The notes under the pieces were generated by a model, which was given only the letters and a program-made list of their open reading frames with translations, did no database searches and was not told the DNA's origin. Of a DNA stretch of 60,171 bases, positions 8,797-17,471 are shown piece by piece. Position 1 is the stretch's first letter, and each line of letters begins with the position of its first letter. The translations under genes and the position numbers were made by a program. The stretch comes from a virus, in the IMG/VR virus record IMGVR_UViG_3300042887_002054, positions 1-60,171 of that record. One strand, 5' to 3'.

Positions 8797-9650
8797 TATT
8801 TTATTGCTTTTAATTCTGCTATTAATTGATGATATTGCAAAAGAGAAATAATATTTTCATCTTTTACATTTTGATTTTTATCTAGTGGATTTAATAACGT
8901 GATAACTTCAGTCAATTTAATTTGAACTGTTCTATCAGCTACTAATGGTGTTAATTCAGTTAATGCTTTTTTAATTGTAGCATATTGTTCATTAACAAAC
9001 TCTCTTAATTTAACAGTATTAGTAACGTTATTAATATATTCTTTTAATACTGATTTTTGTGATTGAGATAATGTAGAATATTTTTCATTAAATTTCTCTA
9101 ATAACATTTTGTATGCTAAGATACGTGTGCCAGTGTCCATTTTACCGTACTCTTCTAACACGCGATCTTTTACTTCTTCAACATTAACTTCTTTACGAGT
9201 AATGTGTTCAAGTAATGTTACTTTATTATCTATAACTTGAGAAGGCTCAATGAATTCTAATGATCCATGAGCTTCGATTAAATTAGATACAGCAGCGTAT
9301 TGTGAATAGTTGCTGATTTTTGCTTTAAAGAATACTTCGATATCATAATGATTACGAATTTCTTTAATAATATTATATTTTTCCTTACGTAAAGCAGTTT
9401 TGTTTAAACGTGAAGAAATTTCAAGCACTGAATTAATTAATGATTCAGCTTTACCTTCGGTCAAAGCTTTACTTGTAATTAACGCTTGATATAACTTATG
9501 TTCTTTTGTCAACTCTGTTTTACCAAAAAACTTTTTAACAATACCGATAGCGGCAGAATCTTTACCAGACACAGTGTCTGATGCAATTTGACGCACTAAT
9601 AATTCGAATAAGATACCAGTATTTTTATATTTGCTGTGTTTAATTTTCAT
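8796..9650 (-). CDS. Conserved T4-like head-cluster protein (284 aa)
   Basis: This all-helical, 284-residue protein starts MKIKHSKYKNTGILFELLVRQIA, a start I associate with uncultured T4-like phages at this location between portal and prohead protease. It lacks the short (L/I)xE leader type. Long heptad-like helices run through the protein. In T4 this position holds the small core proteins gp67 and gp68, but no sequence similarity was recognised and the length is different. A role in head assembly is inferred from position only. A late-type box lies 20 nt upstream of its ATG. Confidence 0.65.
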   Translation of the reverse strand: MKIKHSKYKNTGILFELLVRQIASDTVSGKDSAAIGIVKKFFGKTELTKEHKLYQALITSKALTEGKAESLINSVLEISSRLNKTALRKEKYNIIKEIRNHYDIEVFFKAKISNYSQYAAVSNLIEAHGSLEFIEPSQVIDNKVTLLEHITRKEVNVEEVKDRVLEEYGKMDTGTRILAYKMLLEKFNEKYSTLSQSQKSVLKEYINNVTNTVKLREFVNEQYATIKKALTELTPLVADRTVQIKLTEVITLLNPLDKNQNVKDENIISLLQYHQLIAELKAIK

Positions 9651-9670
9651 AGTGTATAGTATGCACTAAC

Positions 9671-9679
9671 TATAAATAT
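9671..9679 (-). promoter_or_regulatory. Late-type box ATATTTATA upstream of the prohead operon
   Basis: Minus-strand ATATTTATA, 20 nt before the ATG at 9650, in the 33-bp gap after the portal gene. The position fits a late promoter for the prohead proteins and protease. Confidence 0.5.
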
Positions 9680-9683
9680 GTAG

Positions 9684-11582
9684 TTATTGTATGCCCTTGA
9701 TATTATTTTCGTTAAGTAATGATGGTTCCTGATCAGGTCCAAATACGATTTCCTTGCGTAATGATTGTGGAATGGATCCTAATGCACCTTTATTTTTATG
9801 CACCTCAGCAATTGCTAATGGTGAACCACCTTTTGGTGTACCATTTTCATCACCTTGATTGGCAGTATACAAAGTACCATTTTCACCAGTACCTAATCTA
9901 TCTTTACCTAATGCATTATCTTGTGTGTTAATGTTAGATACTTTTTCTTCAGGACGACCAACTGGACGTTTTTCATCATATCCTGATGGTATTGGGGCAT
10001 TAGTACCTTGTCCCATTCTACCTTTACCATATAATGAAGCTAAGTCATGTGGTGTACCATATGATTTACCAGTTTTAGCTGGATCATTACCTTCATTTTC
10101 AATTTGGCCTAAGCGGAATGTACGTTTTTTATCTTCAATAACTAAATCACGGAACTCATCATATTGGTCTTCGCTGAATTGGAAGATTTTATCATATATG
10201 AAATCTGAAGGCATTAAGTTAGTATCTTGCATTTGTTTAGCTAGGTCAACTTTTTCTTTCCACAATGCAATCTTTTCTTGTTCAAATATAATTGATGGAG
10301 TAGTTAAGTTTAACTCAAAGTTAGTTAATGCAGCACCATCATATCCTTGAACGTATAAATGAACCAATGCCATTTTATACAATTCAGATAATGTGATACG
10401 TTGAATACGCTCAACTGTACGAGCGAAACGAATATCTTCAGCAGCTAATGTAGCTTTACCAGTTAAATCTTTTTCAAATCCGAAGAATGCTTTAGGCACC
10501 TTAAGTGCAGCTAACATTTCATCACGTAGGAATACTACGTCATCAATTGCATTATATTCTAATCCTTTAATTGTGTCGATTTTTGTTGATGCTCTATCAC
10601 CACGAGTTGGTAGATAAAAATCTTCCATCATGTTCATCAAGTTATAGCGAAGATTATATTCACCTGTTTGTTGATCAATGTAAGGTGTTTTCTTCATCTT
10701 CTGCATCAAACGTTGCATGTATGCATCTACCTCATTTGGAGGAATATTACCCACGTCAATTGTGAATACGCGTTTTTCCGGGGCACGAGTAACACGATGC
10801 AATAACATCGCATCTTTCATCAACACATACTGCTTATAAGTTTTACGAGCAGGCTCAATAAACGAGCGCCCGTAAGGCAAGTAGTTAGCGTCAGTTAATA
10901 GTCTAAAATGCGCTATTTCATAGTTTTCAAATTTGATTTTACCATCTCTATCTTTAACACGATTAGATACACCACCAGCAGCGATTACCATTGGATCGAT
11001 CTTAAATGTTACTGCAGATGGGTTGTTTGGATCTTGACCTTCTTCACGAACCATGTCGTATACTGACAATGGTATTACAGAATAGATACCAAATTTTTCA
11101 GCAACTTCCATGTGTAAATAGAAATCACCATATTTACACATATTGCGAGTCCATAACCATAAATTAAACTCAATGTTTAATATATCGTAGAATAAGTTGT
11201 ATAATATTTTTTGAATGTTTTCGTCTGCACTTCTAATTTGAAGTATCTCACCCATTTCATTTTTTAGTGTAGATTCATCAGCAATAATATCTAATGCTGA
11301 TGCGATAATTGACTCTGTATCCATTGCTTCATAGTCAGTATATAACTGAATACGAAGTGTTTGATAGTTCATTGTTGGGTTGTACGGCATATTAGCTCCG
11401 TAGCGGTGCAACTTAGTAAATCTATCAATTAATGCATTTGTTTTTACATTTCCGTAAGCTTGTATTCTATCAACGTCTGTAACCTTTAATTGATTTCCTC
11501 CGACATTTCTAATGATTACATCTGTATTGAACAGACGAGTTAATCTAGTAAACAATCCAGGATTATTATTTAATTCAGCCAT
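9684..11582 (-). CDS. 20: Portal vertex protein, gp20-like
   Basis: The 632-residue protein matches the T4-like portal family. Characteristic features are 'RLTRLFNTDVIIRNVGG' near the start, 'YDMVREEGQDP', 'LPYGRSFIEPARKTYKQYVLMKDAMLLHRVTRAPEKRVF' with its long clip/stem helix, and 'GDRASTKIDTIKGLEYNAIDDVVFLRDEMLAALKVPKAFFGFE', which is diagnostic. Twelve copies form the ring through which gp17 pumps DNA. The C-terminal 120 residues are Gly/Pro/Asn-rich and probably extended. It is directly downstream of the terminase gene, a common order, and preceded by a box variant. Confidence 0.95.
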   Translation of the reverse strand: MAELNNNPGLFTRLTRLFNTDVIIRNVGGNQLKVTDVDRIQAYGNVKTNALIDRFTKLHRYGANMPYNPTMNYQTLRIQLYTDYEAMDTESIIASALDIIADESTLKNEMGEILQIRSADENIQKILYNLFYDILNIEFNLWLWTRNMCKYGDFYLHMEVAEKFGIYSVIPLSVYDMVREEGQDPNNPSAVTFKIDPMVIAAGGVSNRVKDRDGKIKFENYEIAHFRLLTDANYLPYGRSFIEPARKTYKQYVLMKDAMLLHRVTRAPEKRVFTIDVGNIPPNEVDAYMQRLMQKMKKTPYIDQQTGEYNLRYNLMNMMEDFYLPTRGDRASTKIDTIKGLEYNAIDDVVFLRDEMLAALKVPKAFFGFEKDLTGKATLAAEDIRFARTVERIQRITLSELYKMALVHLYVQGYDGAALTNFELNLTTPSIIFEQEKIALWKEKVDLAKQMQDTNLMPSDFIYDKIFQFSEDQYDEFRDLVIEDKKRTFRLGQIENEGNDPAKTGKSYGTPHDLASLYGKGRMGQGTNAPIPSGYDEKRPVGRPEEKVSNINTQDNALGKDRLGTGENGTLYTANQGDENGTPKGGSPLAIAEVHKNKGALGSIPQSLRKEIVFGPDQEPSLLNENNIKGIQ

Positions 11583-11601
11583 TTTATGTTTTTATTATAT
11601 C

Positions 11602-11610
11602 AATAAATAT
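11602..11610 (-). promoter_or_regulatory. Variant late-type box before the portal gene
   Basis: Minus-strand ATATTTATT lies 19-20 nt before the portal ATG at 11582, differing from the recurrent box only in its last base. Confidence 0.4.
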
Positions 11611-11613
11611 TTA

Positions 11614-13203
11614 TTAACCTAGCACCCATGTCATATCTTCGAATTGTCCATGTCCATTGTTTATCATGTATGGGTTTTGAGTTCCATCAGGTAATGCAGG
11701 ACCATAATAGGCATCTTCACCACCTGTTCTTGCAATACCATCAACTGCCGCTCTAGCTAAATTCATACCTTGCTCGTAGAATTTCATTGCAGTATCTCTT
11801 ACAAATAATCCCATACCTAATGCCATTACCAAGTCATCATTATATCCACTTTGTGCTTGTGCTTTACCATGCATCCAAATGAATACACGTAATTCTTCTA
11901 ACAAACGTTTTGAATGGAAGGTGAATTGTCTATCTCGAATATACGCCTCCATTTTGGAGATAACAAGTGGTCTTGTCTTAGCTGATGTAGTAAATCCAGG
12001 AACTGTTTGATCAGATTCCATTTTAGCCATCCACTTATCCATTTGCATCTCACCATAAGCACGAGGTGAATAATAAGTGTTAGGGTATCCTTTTTCTATT
12101 ATTGTATTAATAACATCCCATCCAATATTAGCATTCTCTACTACAAGTAAAGCGTTGTTGTACTCAGTAGCAACAGATACCAACATATTTCCATAAGTAC
12201 GGGTATCCACTTGTGATTTGTACTCAGCCACTTGTTCAAGCGATATAGCATCGATAACATGGAATGCTGAATAGTCTGCACCGTCGCCACGAGCAACGTC
12301 AGCGCAAACAACATACTGTTTGCTATAATCAGGATAAGCCCATATCCAAAAATCACCACCCATAAAGCGACGCTCAATAGGATCACTAATAAAAGTTTCT
12401 TCATAAAATGATAATATATCAGGTTCAACAACTGAATTTCCAGATCCTAAAAAGTCACAATCATACTCTTGAGCAAATTCACGAGGTGACATGTTTGCAT
12501 GCTCTGTTTCTTCCCACTTTGCATCTCTATCAGGATGTAAATCCCATTTTAATTTAATTGCTTTAAATTCATTCTTTCCAATTTCAGCATCGGTATACAT
12601 TCTATGGAACCAGTTACCTACACCATTTGGAGATGATAATGCTATAATTCCACCACCCGTTGCAATAGTTGGTTTAATACTCGTATAAATTCTATCAATA
12701 CCTTCAATAAAGGCAGCCTCATCCACAATAAGTAACGAAACGGCGTACGATCTACCTGCATCTGATGCGGCTGATGTAGCGACTATCTGAGAGTTATTGG
12801 CTAGTTTTAGTGATAATTTATTATCTGATATTGGTTTTATATTACCTTTTAACCAAGATGGTAATGAATTGTACATAAACTGTACTTTTTCTACCATTCC
12901 TTTAGCTGTTTCTTGCTTTGTTGCAATACATAACACAGTTTTATCCTTTTGGAATAACATTGTCCATAACGCAAAACCAGCTGATAGTGTTGAGATACCT
13001 AACTGTCTTGATTTGTTTATAATACTAAATCTATTATTTCTAAAATCATTTAATACCTCTTCTTGGAATGGATAAAGATGAAATAGTACTCTACCTTTTA
13101 CAGGGTGAGTAATGTAGCAGTATTTTCTAAAGAAATGTACAGGATCGGTAGCACATTTAATGTATTCCGCCTTGATTATTTCCTTAATATTCGCTTGACT
13201 CAT
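11614..13203 (-). CDS. 17: Terminase large subunit, gp17-like
   Basis: The 529-residue packaging motor has both expected domains. The ATPase has a variant Walker A, KSRQLGIST (64-72), and Walker B LLIVDEAAF with D161/E162. The RNase H-like nuclease starts at VVCADVARGDG (D302 as a metal ligand), with 'ALLVVENANIGWDV' (the second acidic strand) and the C-terminal 'GYNDDLVMALGMGLFVRD' (third acidic cluster). Length fits the core family (T4 gp17 is 610). The small terminase was not identified. A terminator lies upstream of it and the portal downstream. Confidence 0.96.
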   Translation of the reverse strand: MSQANIKEIIKAEYIKCATDPVHFFRKYCYITHPVKGRVLFHLYPFQEEVLNDFRNNRFSIINKSRQLGISTLSAGFALWTMLFQKDKTVLCIATKQETAKGMVEKVQFMYNSLPSWLKGNIKPISDNKLSLKLANNSQIVATSAASDAGRSYAVSLLIVDEAAFIEGIDRIYTSIKPTIATGGGIIALSSPNGVGNWFHRMYTDAEIGKNEFKAIKLKWDLHPDRDAKWEETEHANMSPREFAQEYDCDFLGSGNSVVEPDILSFYEETFISDPIERRFMGGDFWIWAYPDYSKQYVVCADVARGDGADYSAFHVIDAISLEQVAEYKSQVDTRTYGNMLVSVATEYNNALLVVENANIGWDVINTIIEKGYPNTYYSPRAYGEMQMDKWMAKMESDQTVPGFTTSAKTRPLVISKMEAYIRDRQFTFHSKRLLEELRVFIWMHGKAQAQSGYNDDLVMALGMGLFVRDTAMKFYEQGMNLARAAVDGIARTGGEDAYYGPALPDGTQNPYMINNGHGQFEDMTWVLG

Positions 13204-13206
13204 GTA

Positions 13207-13215
13207 TATAAATAT
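13207..13215 (-). promoter_or_regulatory. Late-type box close to the terminase start
   Basis: Minus-strand ATATTTATA occurs only about 3 nt before the terminase ATG. This is too close for an ordinary promoter with a leader, so either the mRNA is leaderless or the element also works in translation initiation. Confidence 0.3.
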
Positions 13216-13217
13216 AT

Positions 13218-13248
13218 AAAAAAAAGCTTAACCTTATGGGGTTAAGCT
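13218..13248 (-). terminator. Rho-independent terminator upstream of the terminase gene
   Basis: A perfect 9-bp stem AGCTTAACC/GGTTAAGCT (13225-13233 with 13240-13248) is followed on the minus strand by eight or more T residues. It ends transcripts arriving from the gene at 13304-13978. Confidence 0.88.
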
Positions 13249-13303
13249 GTGTTAAACATTGGTCTAAGAATGCTTAACGGAGTGAATCCCTAAGGTAGCA
13301 CTA

Positions 13304-13978
13304 CTATTTTGCAACCATTAGATATACTAATCCACCAACTACAATACCAGCTCCAATCTTAGTGATTTTGTTTTTAAATTTAAGCTTTTGGTTAGTTATA
13401 AATAATTGTTGATATTGATTTTTCCAATCTTTAATTTGTACATCTTGATTAAACATAATGTTCTTATATGTACCTTCTTTCTTAATATAAACTGAAATAA
13501 CACTATCTTTACCACTTACTCTTGATTCAGTTAATGCAATAACACTATCTTTAATAGTGATAATTTGTTTAGCACCATCTAATTCAACTAAATCCTTAGC
13601 CGCAGCTACCAATACTGGTTGTGCTACTGGTAATGGGTTAGTTACTGTATCTTTAGGATAACGAGTGTTGAATGAGGTAACTAATTCTTTTTCGCTATAA
13701 GTATCAATTGCTGCTTTAGATGAATCAATAAATTTAGTAACTACTTTTACATGAGATTTAGCATAAGCTAATTTGTCTTGTAATTGTACATCTACTAATA
13801 CCAATGAATCAATTTTAATACTATCTTGTACTAAATCCAATTTCATTGAATCAACAGCTTGTACTAAGCTATCTTGTTTTTGTAAAAATTCTTTTGATAA
13901 ACCAGCATCACTGATTTTATCAAATATAATATAAGCACCTATGATAACGGCTAATATTAATAAAACTGCTTTTTTCAT
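13304..13978 (-). CDS. Coiled-coil protein with two membrane segments (224 aa)
   Basis: The protein begins with Lys-Lys and a hydrophobic helix (about 4-20, AVLLILAVIIGAYIIF) and ends with a second one (about 207-221, IGAGIVVGGLVYLMV). Between them lies a Ser/Asp/Lys-rich region of heptad-like repeats such as KLDLVQDSIKIDSL. This resembles phage envelope-spanning proteins such as spanins, but a spanin usually has one N-terminal membrane helix and short length, so the name is not applied. The function may be in lysis or membrane contact. It is the last gene before a terminator. Confidence 0.65.
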   Translation of the reverse strand: MKKAVLLILAVIIGAYIIFDKISDAGLSKEFLQKQDSLVQAVDSMKLDLVQDSIKIDSLVLVDVQLQDKLAYAKSHVKVVTKFIDSSKAAIDTYSEKELVTSFNTRYPKDTVTNPLPVAQPVLVAAAKDLVELDGAKQIITIKDSVIALTESRVSGKDSVISVYIKKEGTYKNIMFNQDVQIKDWKNQYQQLFITNQKLKFKNKITKIGAGIVVGGLVYLMVAK

Positions 13979-13983
13979 ATATT

Positions 13984-14943
13984 TTATTTTATAATTCCTG
14001 CGTAAAATTTCATTTTGTTAAGATCGTATTGATCAACTTCTTGTATTGGTTCTTCTGTATCTTCTAATTCAATATCATCTACTTCAACACCACTACGTTT
14101 TTGTAAGTATTTTGATCCAGCAACTAAATCAGCTAAACGCTTCTCTAATGTTGTTCTTAAAGCACGTAAACGATCTAATTCTGTAGATGGTTCAGATGAA
14201 AACTCACCACCTGGTTTTGAACGTTTAGTTTTTGCAATATCACTTTTAACTTTAGTAATACGATCTTCTAATGTACTTGCTTGCATAAATGCTTCGTAAT
14301 CTTCATCTGATAATTGACCTGCTACTGGTGCTTTTTCAATTTCACCTGCTTCTGGTTCAATAAAATCTTCAGAACCATCAGCATTTGGTTCACCATCAAA
14401 ATACATTGCTAATGGGTTTTCAGCACCACCTACAAACATATCTTCAGCATCAGTTGCTGCTGGAGCTTGTGCTTGAGTACCTGGTGCTTCTTCCTCACCA
14501 CCTGCACCTAATTTTGTTAATACACCAGCATCCATTAAACCATTAACGATAGCGTTAGCGATTTGAGGGCGAGCAAAATTAAACTGTGTTTGTAATGCTT
14601 TTTTATCTGCACCTGGATTTTCTTTAAAGTAATTGATAACATCAGCTAGTGATGTACCTGAAATTGTTTTAGTAAATCCTGATGTATCAATATCATCATT
14701 TGTTAACTTATATCCTTTAGGGATACGGGCCATTTCATCAATATCATTTTCAGCTATATCTACAGGTTGACCTGATCGTTTTGCTTGTTGAATTGCTTGG
14801 CTCACTATTTGAGGAGTTGTTTTTTCACTTTTAGCAATTTGTCCAATTTCATCTGATTGAGTACCAGGAGTAACTTTAGTTACTTCACTTAATACATCTG
14901 TTATAGCTTCGCGTATAATTTTGCGTAGTTCTTTACTTTTCAT
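13984..14943 (-). CDS. Leader-bearing acidic protein (319 aa)
   Basis: The protein starts MKSKELRKIIREAITDVLSE, an amphipathic basic leader ending in LSE (18-20), a candidate prohead-protease site. It continues with a winged-helix-like region (about 60-140; 'NYFKENPGADKKALQTQFNF ARPQIANAIVNGLMDAGVL'), an acidic, Pro/Ala-rich middle and a coiled coil (about 225-290). I chose the ATG at 14943 over those at 14967-15027. It gives the leader directly, shares the ACAAAATGA context with other leader genes, and avoids overlap with the kinase. No known family is recognised. A capsid-internal protein is inferred. Confidence 0.65.
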   Translation of the reverse strand: MKSKELRKIIREAITDVLSEVTKVTPGTQSDEIGQIAKSEKTTPQIVSQAIQQAKRSGQPVDIAENDIDEMARIPKGYKLTNDDIDTSGFTKTISGTSLADVINYFKENPGADKKALQTQFNFARPQIANAIVNGLMDAGVLTKLGAGGEEEAPGTQAQAPAATDAEDMFVGGAENPLAMYFDGEPNADGSEDFIEPEAGEIEKAPVAGQLSDEDYEAFMQASTLEDRITKVKSDIAKTKRSKPGGEFSSEPSTELDRLRALRTTLEKRLADLVAGSKYLQKRSGVEVDDIELEDTEEPIQEVDQYDLNKMKFYAGIIK

Positions 14944-14969
14944 TTTGTCTGCGTTCGTGTTGTTCATCA

Positions 14970-14978
14970 TATAAATAT
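14970..14978 (-). promoter_or_regulatory. Late-type box upstream of the 319-residue leader protein
   Basis: Minus-strand ATATTTATA lies just after the kinase stop codon and 26 nt before the chosen ATG at 14943, within the spacing seen for other boxes. Confidence 0.4.
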
Positions 14979-15496
14979 TAAATATTTTGTAAGATTGTAG
15001 AAATGCGTTGCTCTGTTGTACCTTCAACCATAATTAATTTTTTAGGTATAAATTCAACTAATGACATTTTAATAACCTCATCTATTTTACGTCTGTAATC
15101 TAAATCAGTAGTTCTAACACCATTATCTTCAACTTCAACACCATTAGGAGAAACATATACTACTAAATCATATTGATTACGCAATGTCATAGCAGCCTCA
15201 ACAAATGAACGCTTATCAAATTGATCAATTGATTGAGCACCTAATGTAAATGCACATACATCCCAAATTGTTCTATCAGTAATAATATTTGGATATAATA
15301 ATTCAGTAGCACGTTCAGCTAAAAATACAAATTGACCTGGTAATGTAGAATCAGTATTTAAAGGAATACCCAAATCACGTAAATATTTACTACGTTCAGT
15401 ATGCACACTATGATCTTTAAATTGATCAATTTCACCTAATGCTTTTGCTAATGTAGTTTTACCTACAGACATTGTACCTGTTAATCCTATTCTCAT
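14978..15496 (-). CDS. P-loop kinase, NadR/AAA_28-like
   Basis: This 172-residue single-domain P-loop protein has Walker A GTMSVGKTT (7-15). It also has 'HTERSKYLRDLGIPLNTDST' and 'ITDRTIWDVCAFTLGA', features of the NadR/ribosylnicotinamide-kinase-like and related small nucleotide kinase group. The substrate could be a nucleoside, nucleotide or ribosylnicotinamide; the sequence does not decide. The ATG overlaps the upstream stop by four bases. It may serve nucleotide or NAD metabolism during infection. Confidence 0.75.
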   Translation of the reverse strand: MRIGLTGTMSVGKTTLAKALGEIDQFKDHSVHTERSKYLRDLGIPLNTDSTLPGQFVFLAERATELLYPNIITDRTIWDVCAFTLGAQSIDQFDKRSFVEAAMTLRNQYDLVVYVSPNGVEVEDNGVRTTDLDYRRKIDEVIKMSLVEFIPKKLIMVEGTTEQRISTILQNI

Positions 15497-15747
15497 TTAT
15501 TTCTTTCGTTTATTTTTTTCATTTGGCGTTCAGCTTTCTTCTCCTGCTTATTATTTTTAGCATTCAATTTAATAGCCTTTTCAGCGCCAACCTTATATTT
15601 AATATCAACATTAATAGGTCCATTTCTAAACTTATCAATATCGAATGTCCACGTTTCAACAGCATATTCATCTTCATAAACACGAGTAAATTTACGTGGA
15701 GCTTCTTCTTGTATTATTGCGGCTGGTCTACCTCTTCTTTCTTCCAT
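15493..15747 (-). CDS. Small conserved-type protein (84 aa)
   Basis: The 84-residue sequence starts MEERRGRPAAIIQEE. It has a central 'YAVETWTFDIDKFRNGPINVDIKY' region and a Lys/Glu-rich C-terminal helix. It overlaps the kinase start by ATGA and is therefore translationally coupled. No family was recognised. A sequence resembling the right-end promoters, TATATTCA followed by CGGTATGG, lies at 15752-15759 immediately before the ATG and could drive a leaderless message. Confidence 0.65.
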   Translation of the reverse strand: MEERRGRPAAIIQEEAPRKFTRVYEDEYAVETWTFDIDKFRNGPINVDIKYKVGAEKAIKLNAKNNKQEKKAERQMKKINERNK

Positions 15748-15774
15748 ACCGTGAATATATAATTTTTATTCTGC

Positions 15775-16011
15775 CTAAGCTCTAGTTCCTGTAGCTTTTG
15801 CTGCTGCTGTTTTATGGAACGGAACACCGTTAACATCTTTCTTTCTTTCTTCCCATTGATCTTTAGTATATTTAAAACCAAATAACCAATACTCAGAGGC
15901 ACGTTTATTGCCTTGTGGCATGTAAGCGGGTCCTTCCCAGCAATGCATCTTACCCATCCATGAGTAGACGACTGAGCCATCTTTTGTTTCTGTTCGTTTT
16001 GTTTCTGCCAT
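15775..16011 (-). CDS. Small phage protein, 'WEGPAY' type (78 aa)
   Basis: This short protein has the arrangement KDGSVVYSWMGKMHCWEGPAYMPQGN followed by 'YWLFGFKYTKDQWEERKK'. Short proteins with this 'G-x-x-H-x-W-E-G-P-A' core followed by an aromatic strand are recurrent in phage genomes, with no known function. It sits 2 nt from the oxidoreductase gene and is probably co-transcribed with it. An alternative frame in the same place (15714-15980) lacks this recognisable pattern and is rejected. Confidence 0.7.
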   Translation of the reverse strand: MAETKRTETKDGSVVYSWMGKMHCWEGPAYMPQGNKRASEYWLFGFKYTKDQWEERKKDVNGVPFHKTAAAKATGTRA

Positions 16012-16013
16012 TT

Positions 16014-17354
16014 TTATTTTATTAAGTTTTCTGCAATATAAATTCCGTGTGCACCCGATACTGTAATACCACGAGCGCTTAATGCGTCACCTGCAAAGTG
16101 TACATTTGGATACTCATTTAATGATAAATCTGTGTAATTAACTAAAGGTTCAGGTGATAAGTACTTTACTTCAGGAATATACATTCCATAATCATCTCCA
16201 AATTCAAATATTTTATTCATATCATTAATAAAGTTTAAAACATAATCAGCATATTCACCAAAGGCTGTTTTAAATATTCTTAAATCTCTAAAAATATATG
16301 TTTTAACAGGAGTACCTTCAGATGTAAATGAAGGTAGTCTTTTAGGTGAATAAAATGTTCCAAATTTTTCACTTACAGGTTCTGTTTTACCTTCAGAAAA
16401 ATGCATATTAATTACTTGGCATGCTTCTACTACTTTTCTACTCCAAGCAAATGGATCTTCAATACCTTTAATTTCCATTAATATACCAAAGTTAGTCATG
16501 TCATTTTTAAATTCATCACCTTTTTTAGCGTGACCATTATAGCTATAAGCACCATATGTTTCTTCTACTGCTACATAAGCAGCATTATTATTAGTACAGA
16601 ATGAACGAATAGATACATTATCAAATTTTTGATATAACTTAAAGTCATAAGACACATCAATTAGTTTCTGAAAGTATTTTTGTGGTGCTTCAAATCTAAC
16701 ACCAATTTGTACTGCTTTAGCTTCAGTTGGTAATTGGTATTTGTCTGATAATGCTTGAGCGAAATCAATACCTGATTTACCCACTGCAAATATTAATTCA
16801 TCATATTCAGTGTGTCTAGATTCTTTTGATTCTGGGTGATTCCAATAATGGTTAACAATATTATTTTCAAAATCAATTTGTTCAACACATTCATTCCACT
16901 TAAAATTAATACCTTTATCTAACAAATAAGAATACCAATTCTTAGCAATTTCATGTAAATAGTTTGAACCAATATGCCACACAAGTGACATACGTAAGTC
17001 GAAATATGGTTTAATAAAGTCAGGTTCTGTCTTAGGATCAGAACAAGAAATTTCGTCTGGTTTAGGATGGAAACGAGTAAAATTAGCTACTACTTCTTCC
17101 ATTAACGACATAGCTTTTTCCTCACCACAATACTTAGCTAATTGACCACCTTGTACTGTTGATACTACTAATTTGCCATCTGACCAACCACCAGCACCTA
17201 GCATACCAGTCATTACCTCTTCAGGTAAGCGATTAATCGGATCATTTCCTTTATCAATAATTGTGATTAGGCTACCATCATAGCCATTATCTACTAATTT
17301 GGTTGCAGCATTAATACCTGCAACACCTGCTCCAATAATTACAATTTTTTTCAT
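16014..17354 (-). CDS. FAD-dependent oxidoreductase
   Basis: The 446-residue flavoprotein begins MKKIVIIGAGVAGINAA, a canonical dinucleotide-binding GxGxxG fold. A GGWSDGK motif lies at about 56-62. It has a mid-protein 'YDELIFAVGKSG' strand and ends with 'VHFAGDALSARGITVSGAHGIYIAENL', where FAD-binding enzymes have G-D-x-x-x-x-x-G-I. It resembles the group of uncharacterised FAD-dependent dehydrogenases (COG2509-like). Substrate is unknown. Full length, no frameshift. It would be an auxiliary metabolic gene in the middle of late genes. The ATG is preceded by AATTTATAGAT. Confidence 0.85.
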   Translation of the reverse strand: MKKIVIIGAGVAGINAATKLVDNGYDGSLITIIDKGNDPINRLPEEVMTGMLGAGGWSDGKLVVSTVQGGQLAKYCGEEKAMSLMEEVVANFTRFHPKPDEISCSDPKTEPDFIKPYFDLRMSLVWHIGSNYLHEIAKNWYSYLLDKGINFKWNECVEQIDFENNIVNHYWNHPESKESRHTEYDELIFAVGKSGIDFAQALSDKYQLPTEAKAVQIGVRFEAPQKYFQKLIDVSYDFKLYQKFDNVSIRSFCTNNNAAYVAVEETYGAYSYNGHAKKGDEFKNDMTNFGILMEIKGIEDPFAWSRKVVEACQVINMHFSEGKTEPVSEKFGTFYSPKRLPSFTSEGTPVKTYIFRDLRIFKTAFGEYADYVLNFINDMNKIFEFGDDYGMYIPEVKYLSPEPLVNYTDLSLNEYPNVHFAGDALSARGITVSGAHGIYIAENLIK

Positions 17355-17356
17355 AT

Positions 17357-17431
17357 CTATAAATTTAAGTTATTATTTTGACATTTCCAAATGTAAGGTG
17401 GCCCACCTTTGAGGGTGCGCCACAGCTGCAT
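17357..17431 (-). CDS. Possible 24-residue leader peptide before the oxidoreductase
   Basis: An ATG at 17431 opens a 24-codon frame (MQLWRTLKGGPPYIWKC at its start) that ends with TAG only 2 nt before the oxidoreductase ATG. It contains the hairpin at 17398-17423. The spacing resembles a leader peptide, but chance is possible with such a short frame. Confidence 0.25.
   Translation of the reverse strand: MQLWRTLKGGPPYIWKCQNNNLNL
17398..17423 (-). other. Hairpin in the leader of the oxidoreductase gene
   Basis: A 10-bp GC-rich stem with one mismatch (17398-17407 with 17414-17423) and a 6-nt loop. It is not followed by a T run, so it is not a classical terminator. A second small inverted repeat (GACAG/CTGTC, about 17441-17464) lies beside it. 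It may be a processing or translation-control structure. Confidence 0.4.
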
Positions 17432-17471
17432 TAATATTTTCGATGCGACAGGCTATGAATCTGTCTATATG

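Noticed and set aside
9859-10350. 163-codon plus-strand frame inside the portal gene
   Set aside because: The opposite strand is a clear gp20-like portal; the plus frame is an antisense by-product of codon bias.
15714-15980. 88-codon minus-strand frame overlapping the 78-residue protein
   Set aside because: It is a shifted frame of the gene at 15775-16011, which has a recognisable phage-protein pattern; the shifted frame has none.
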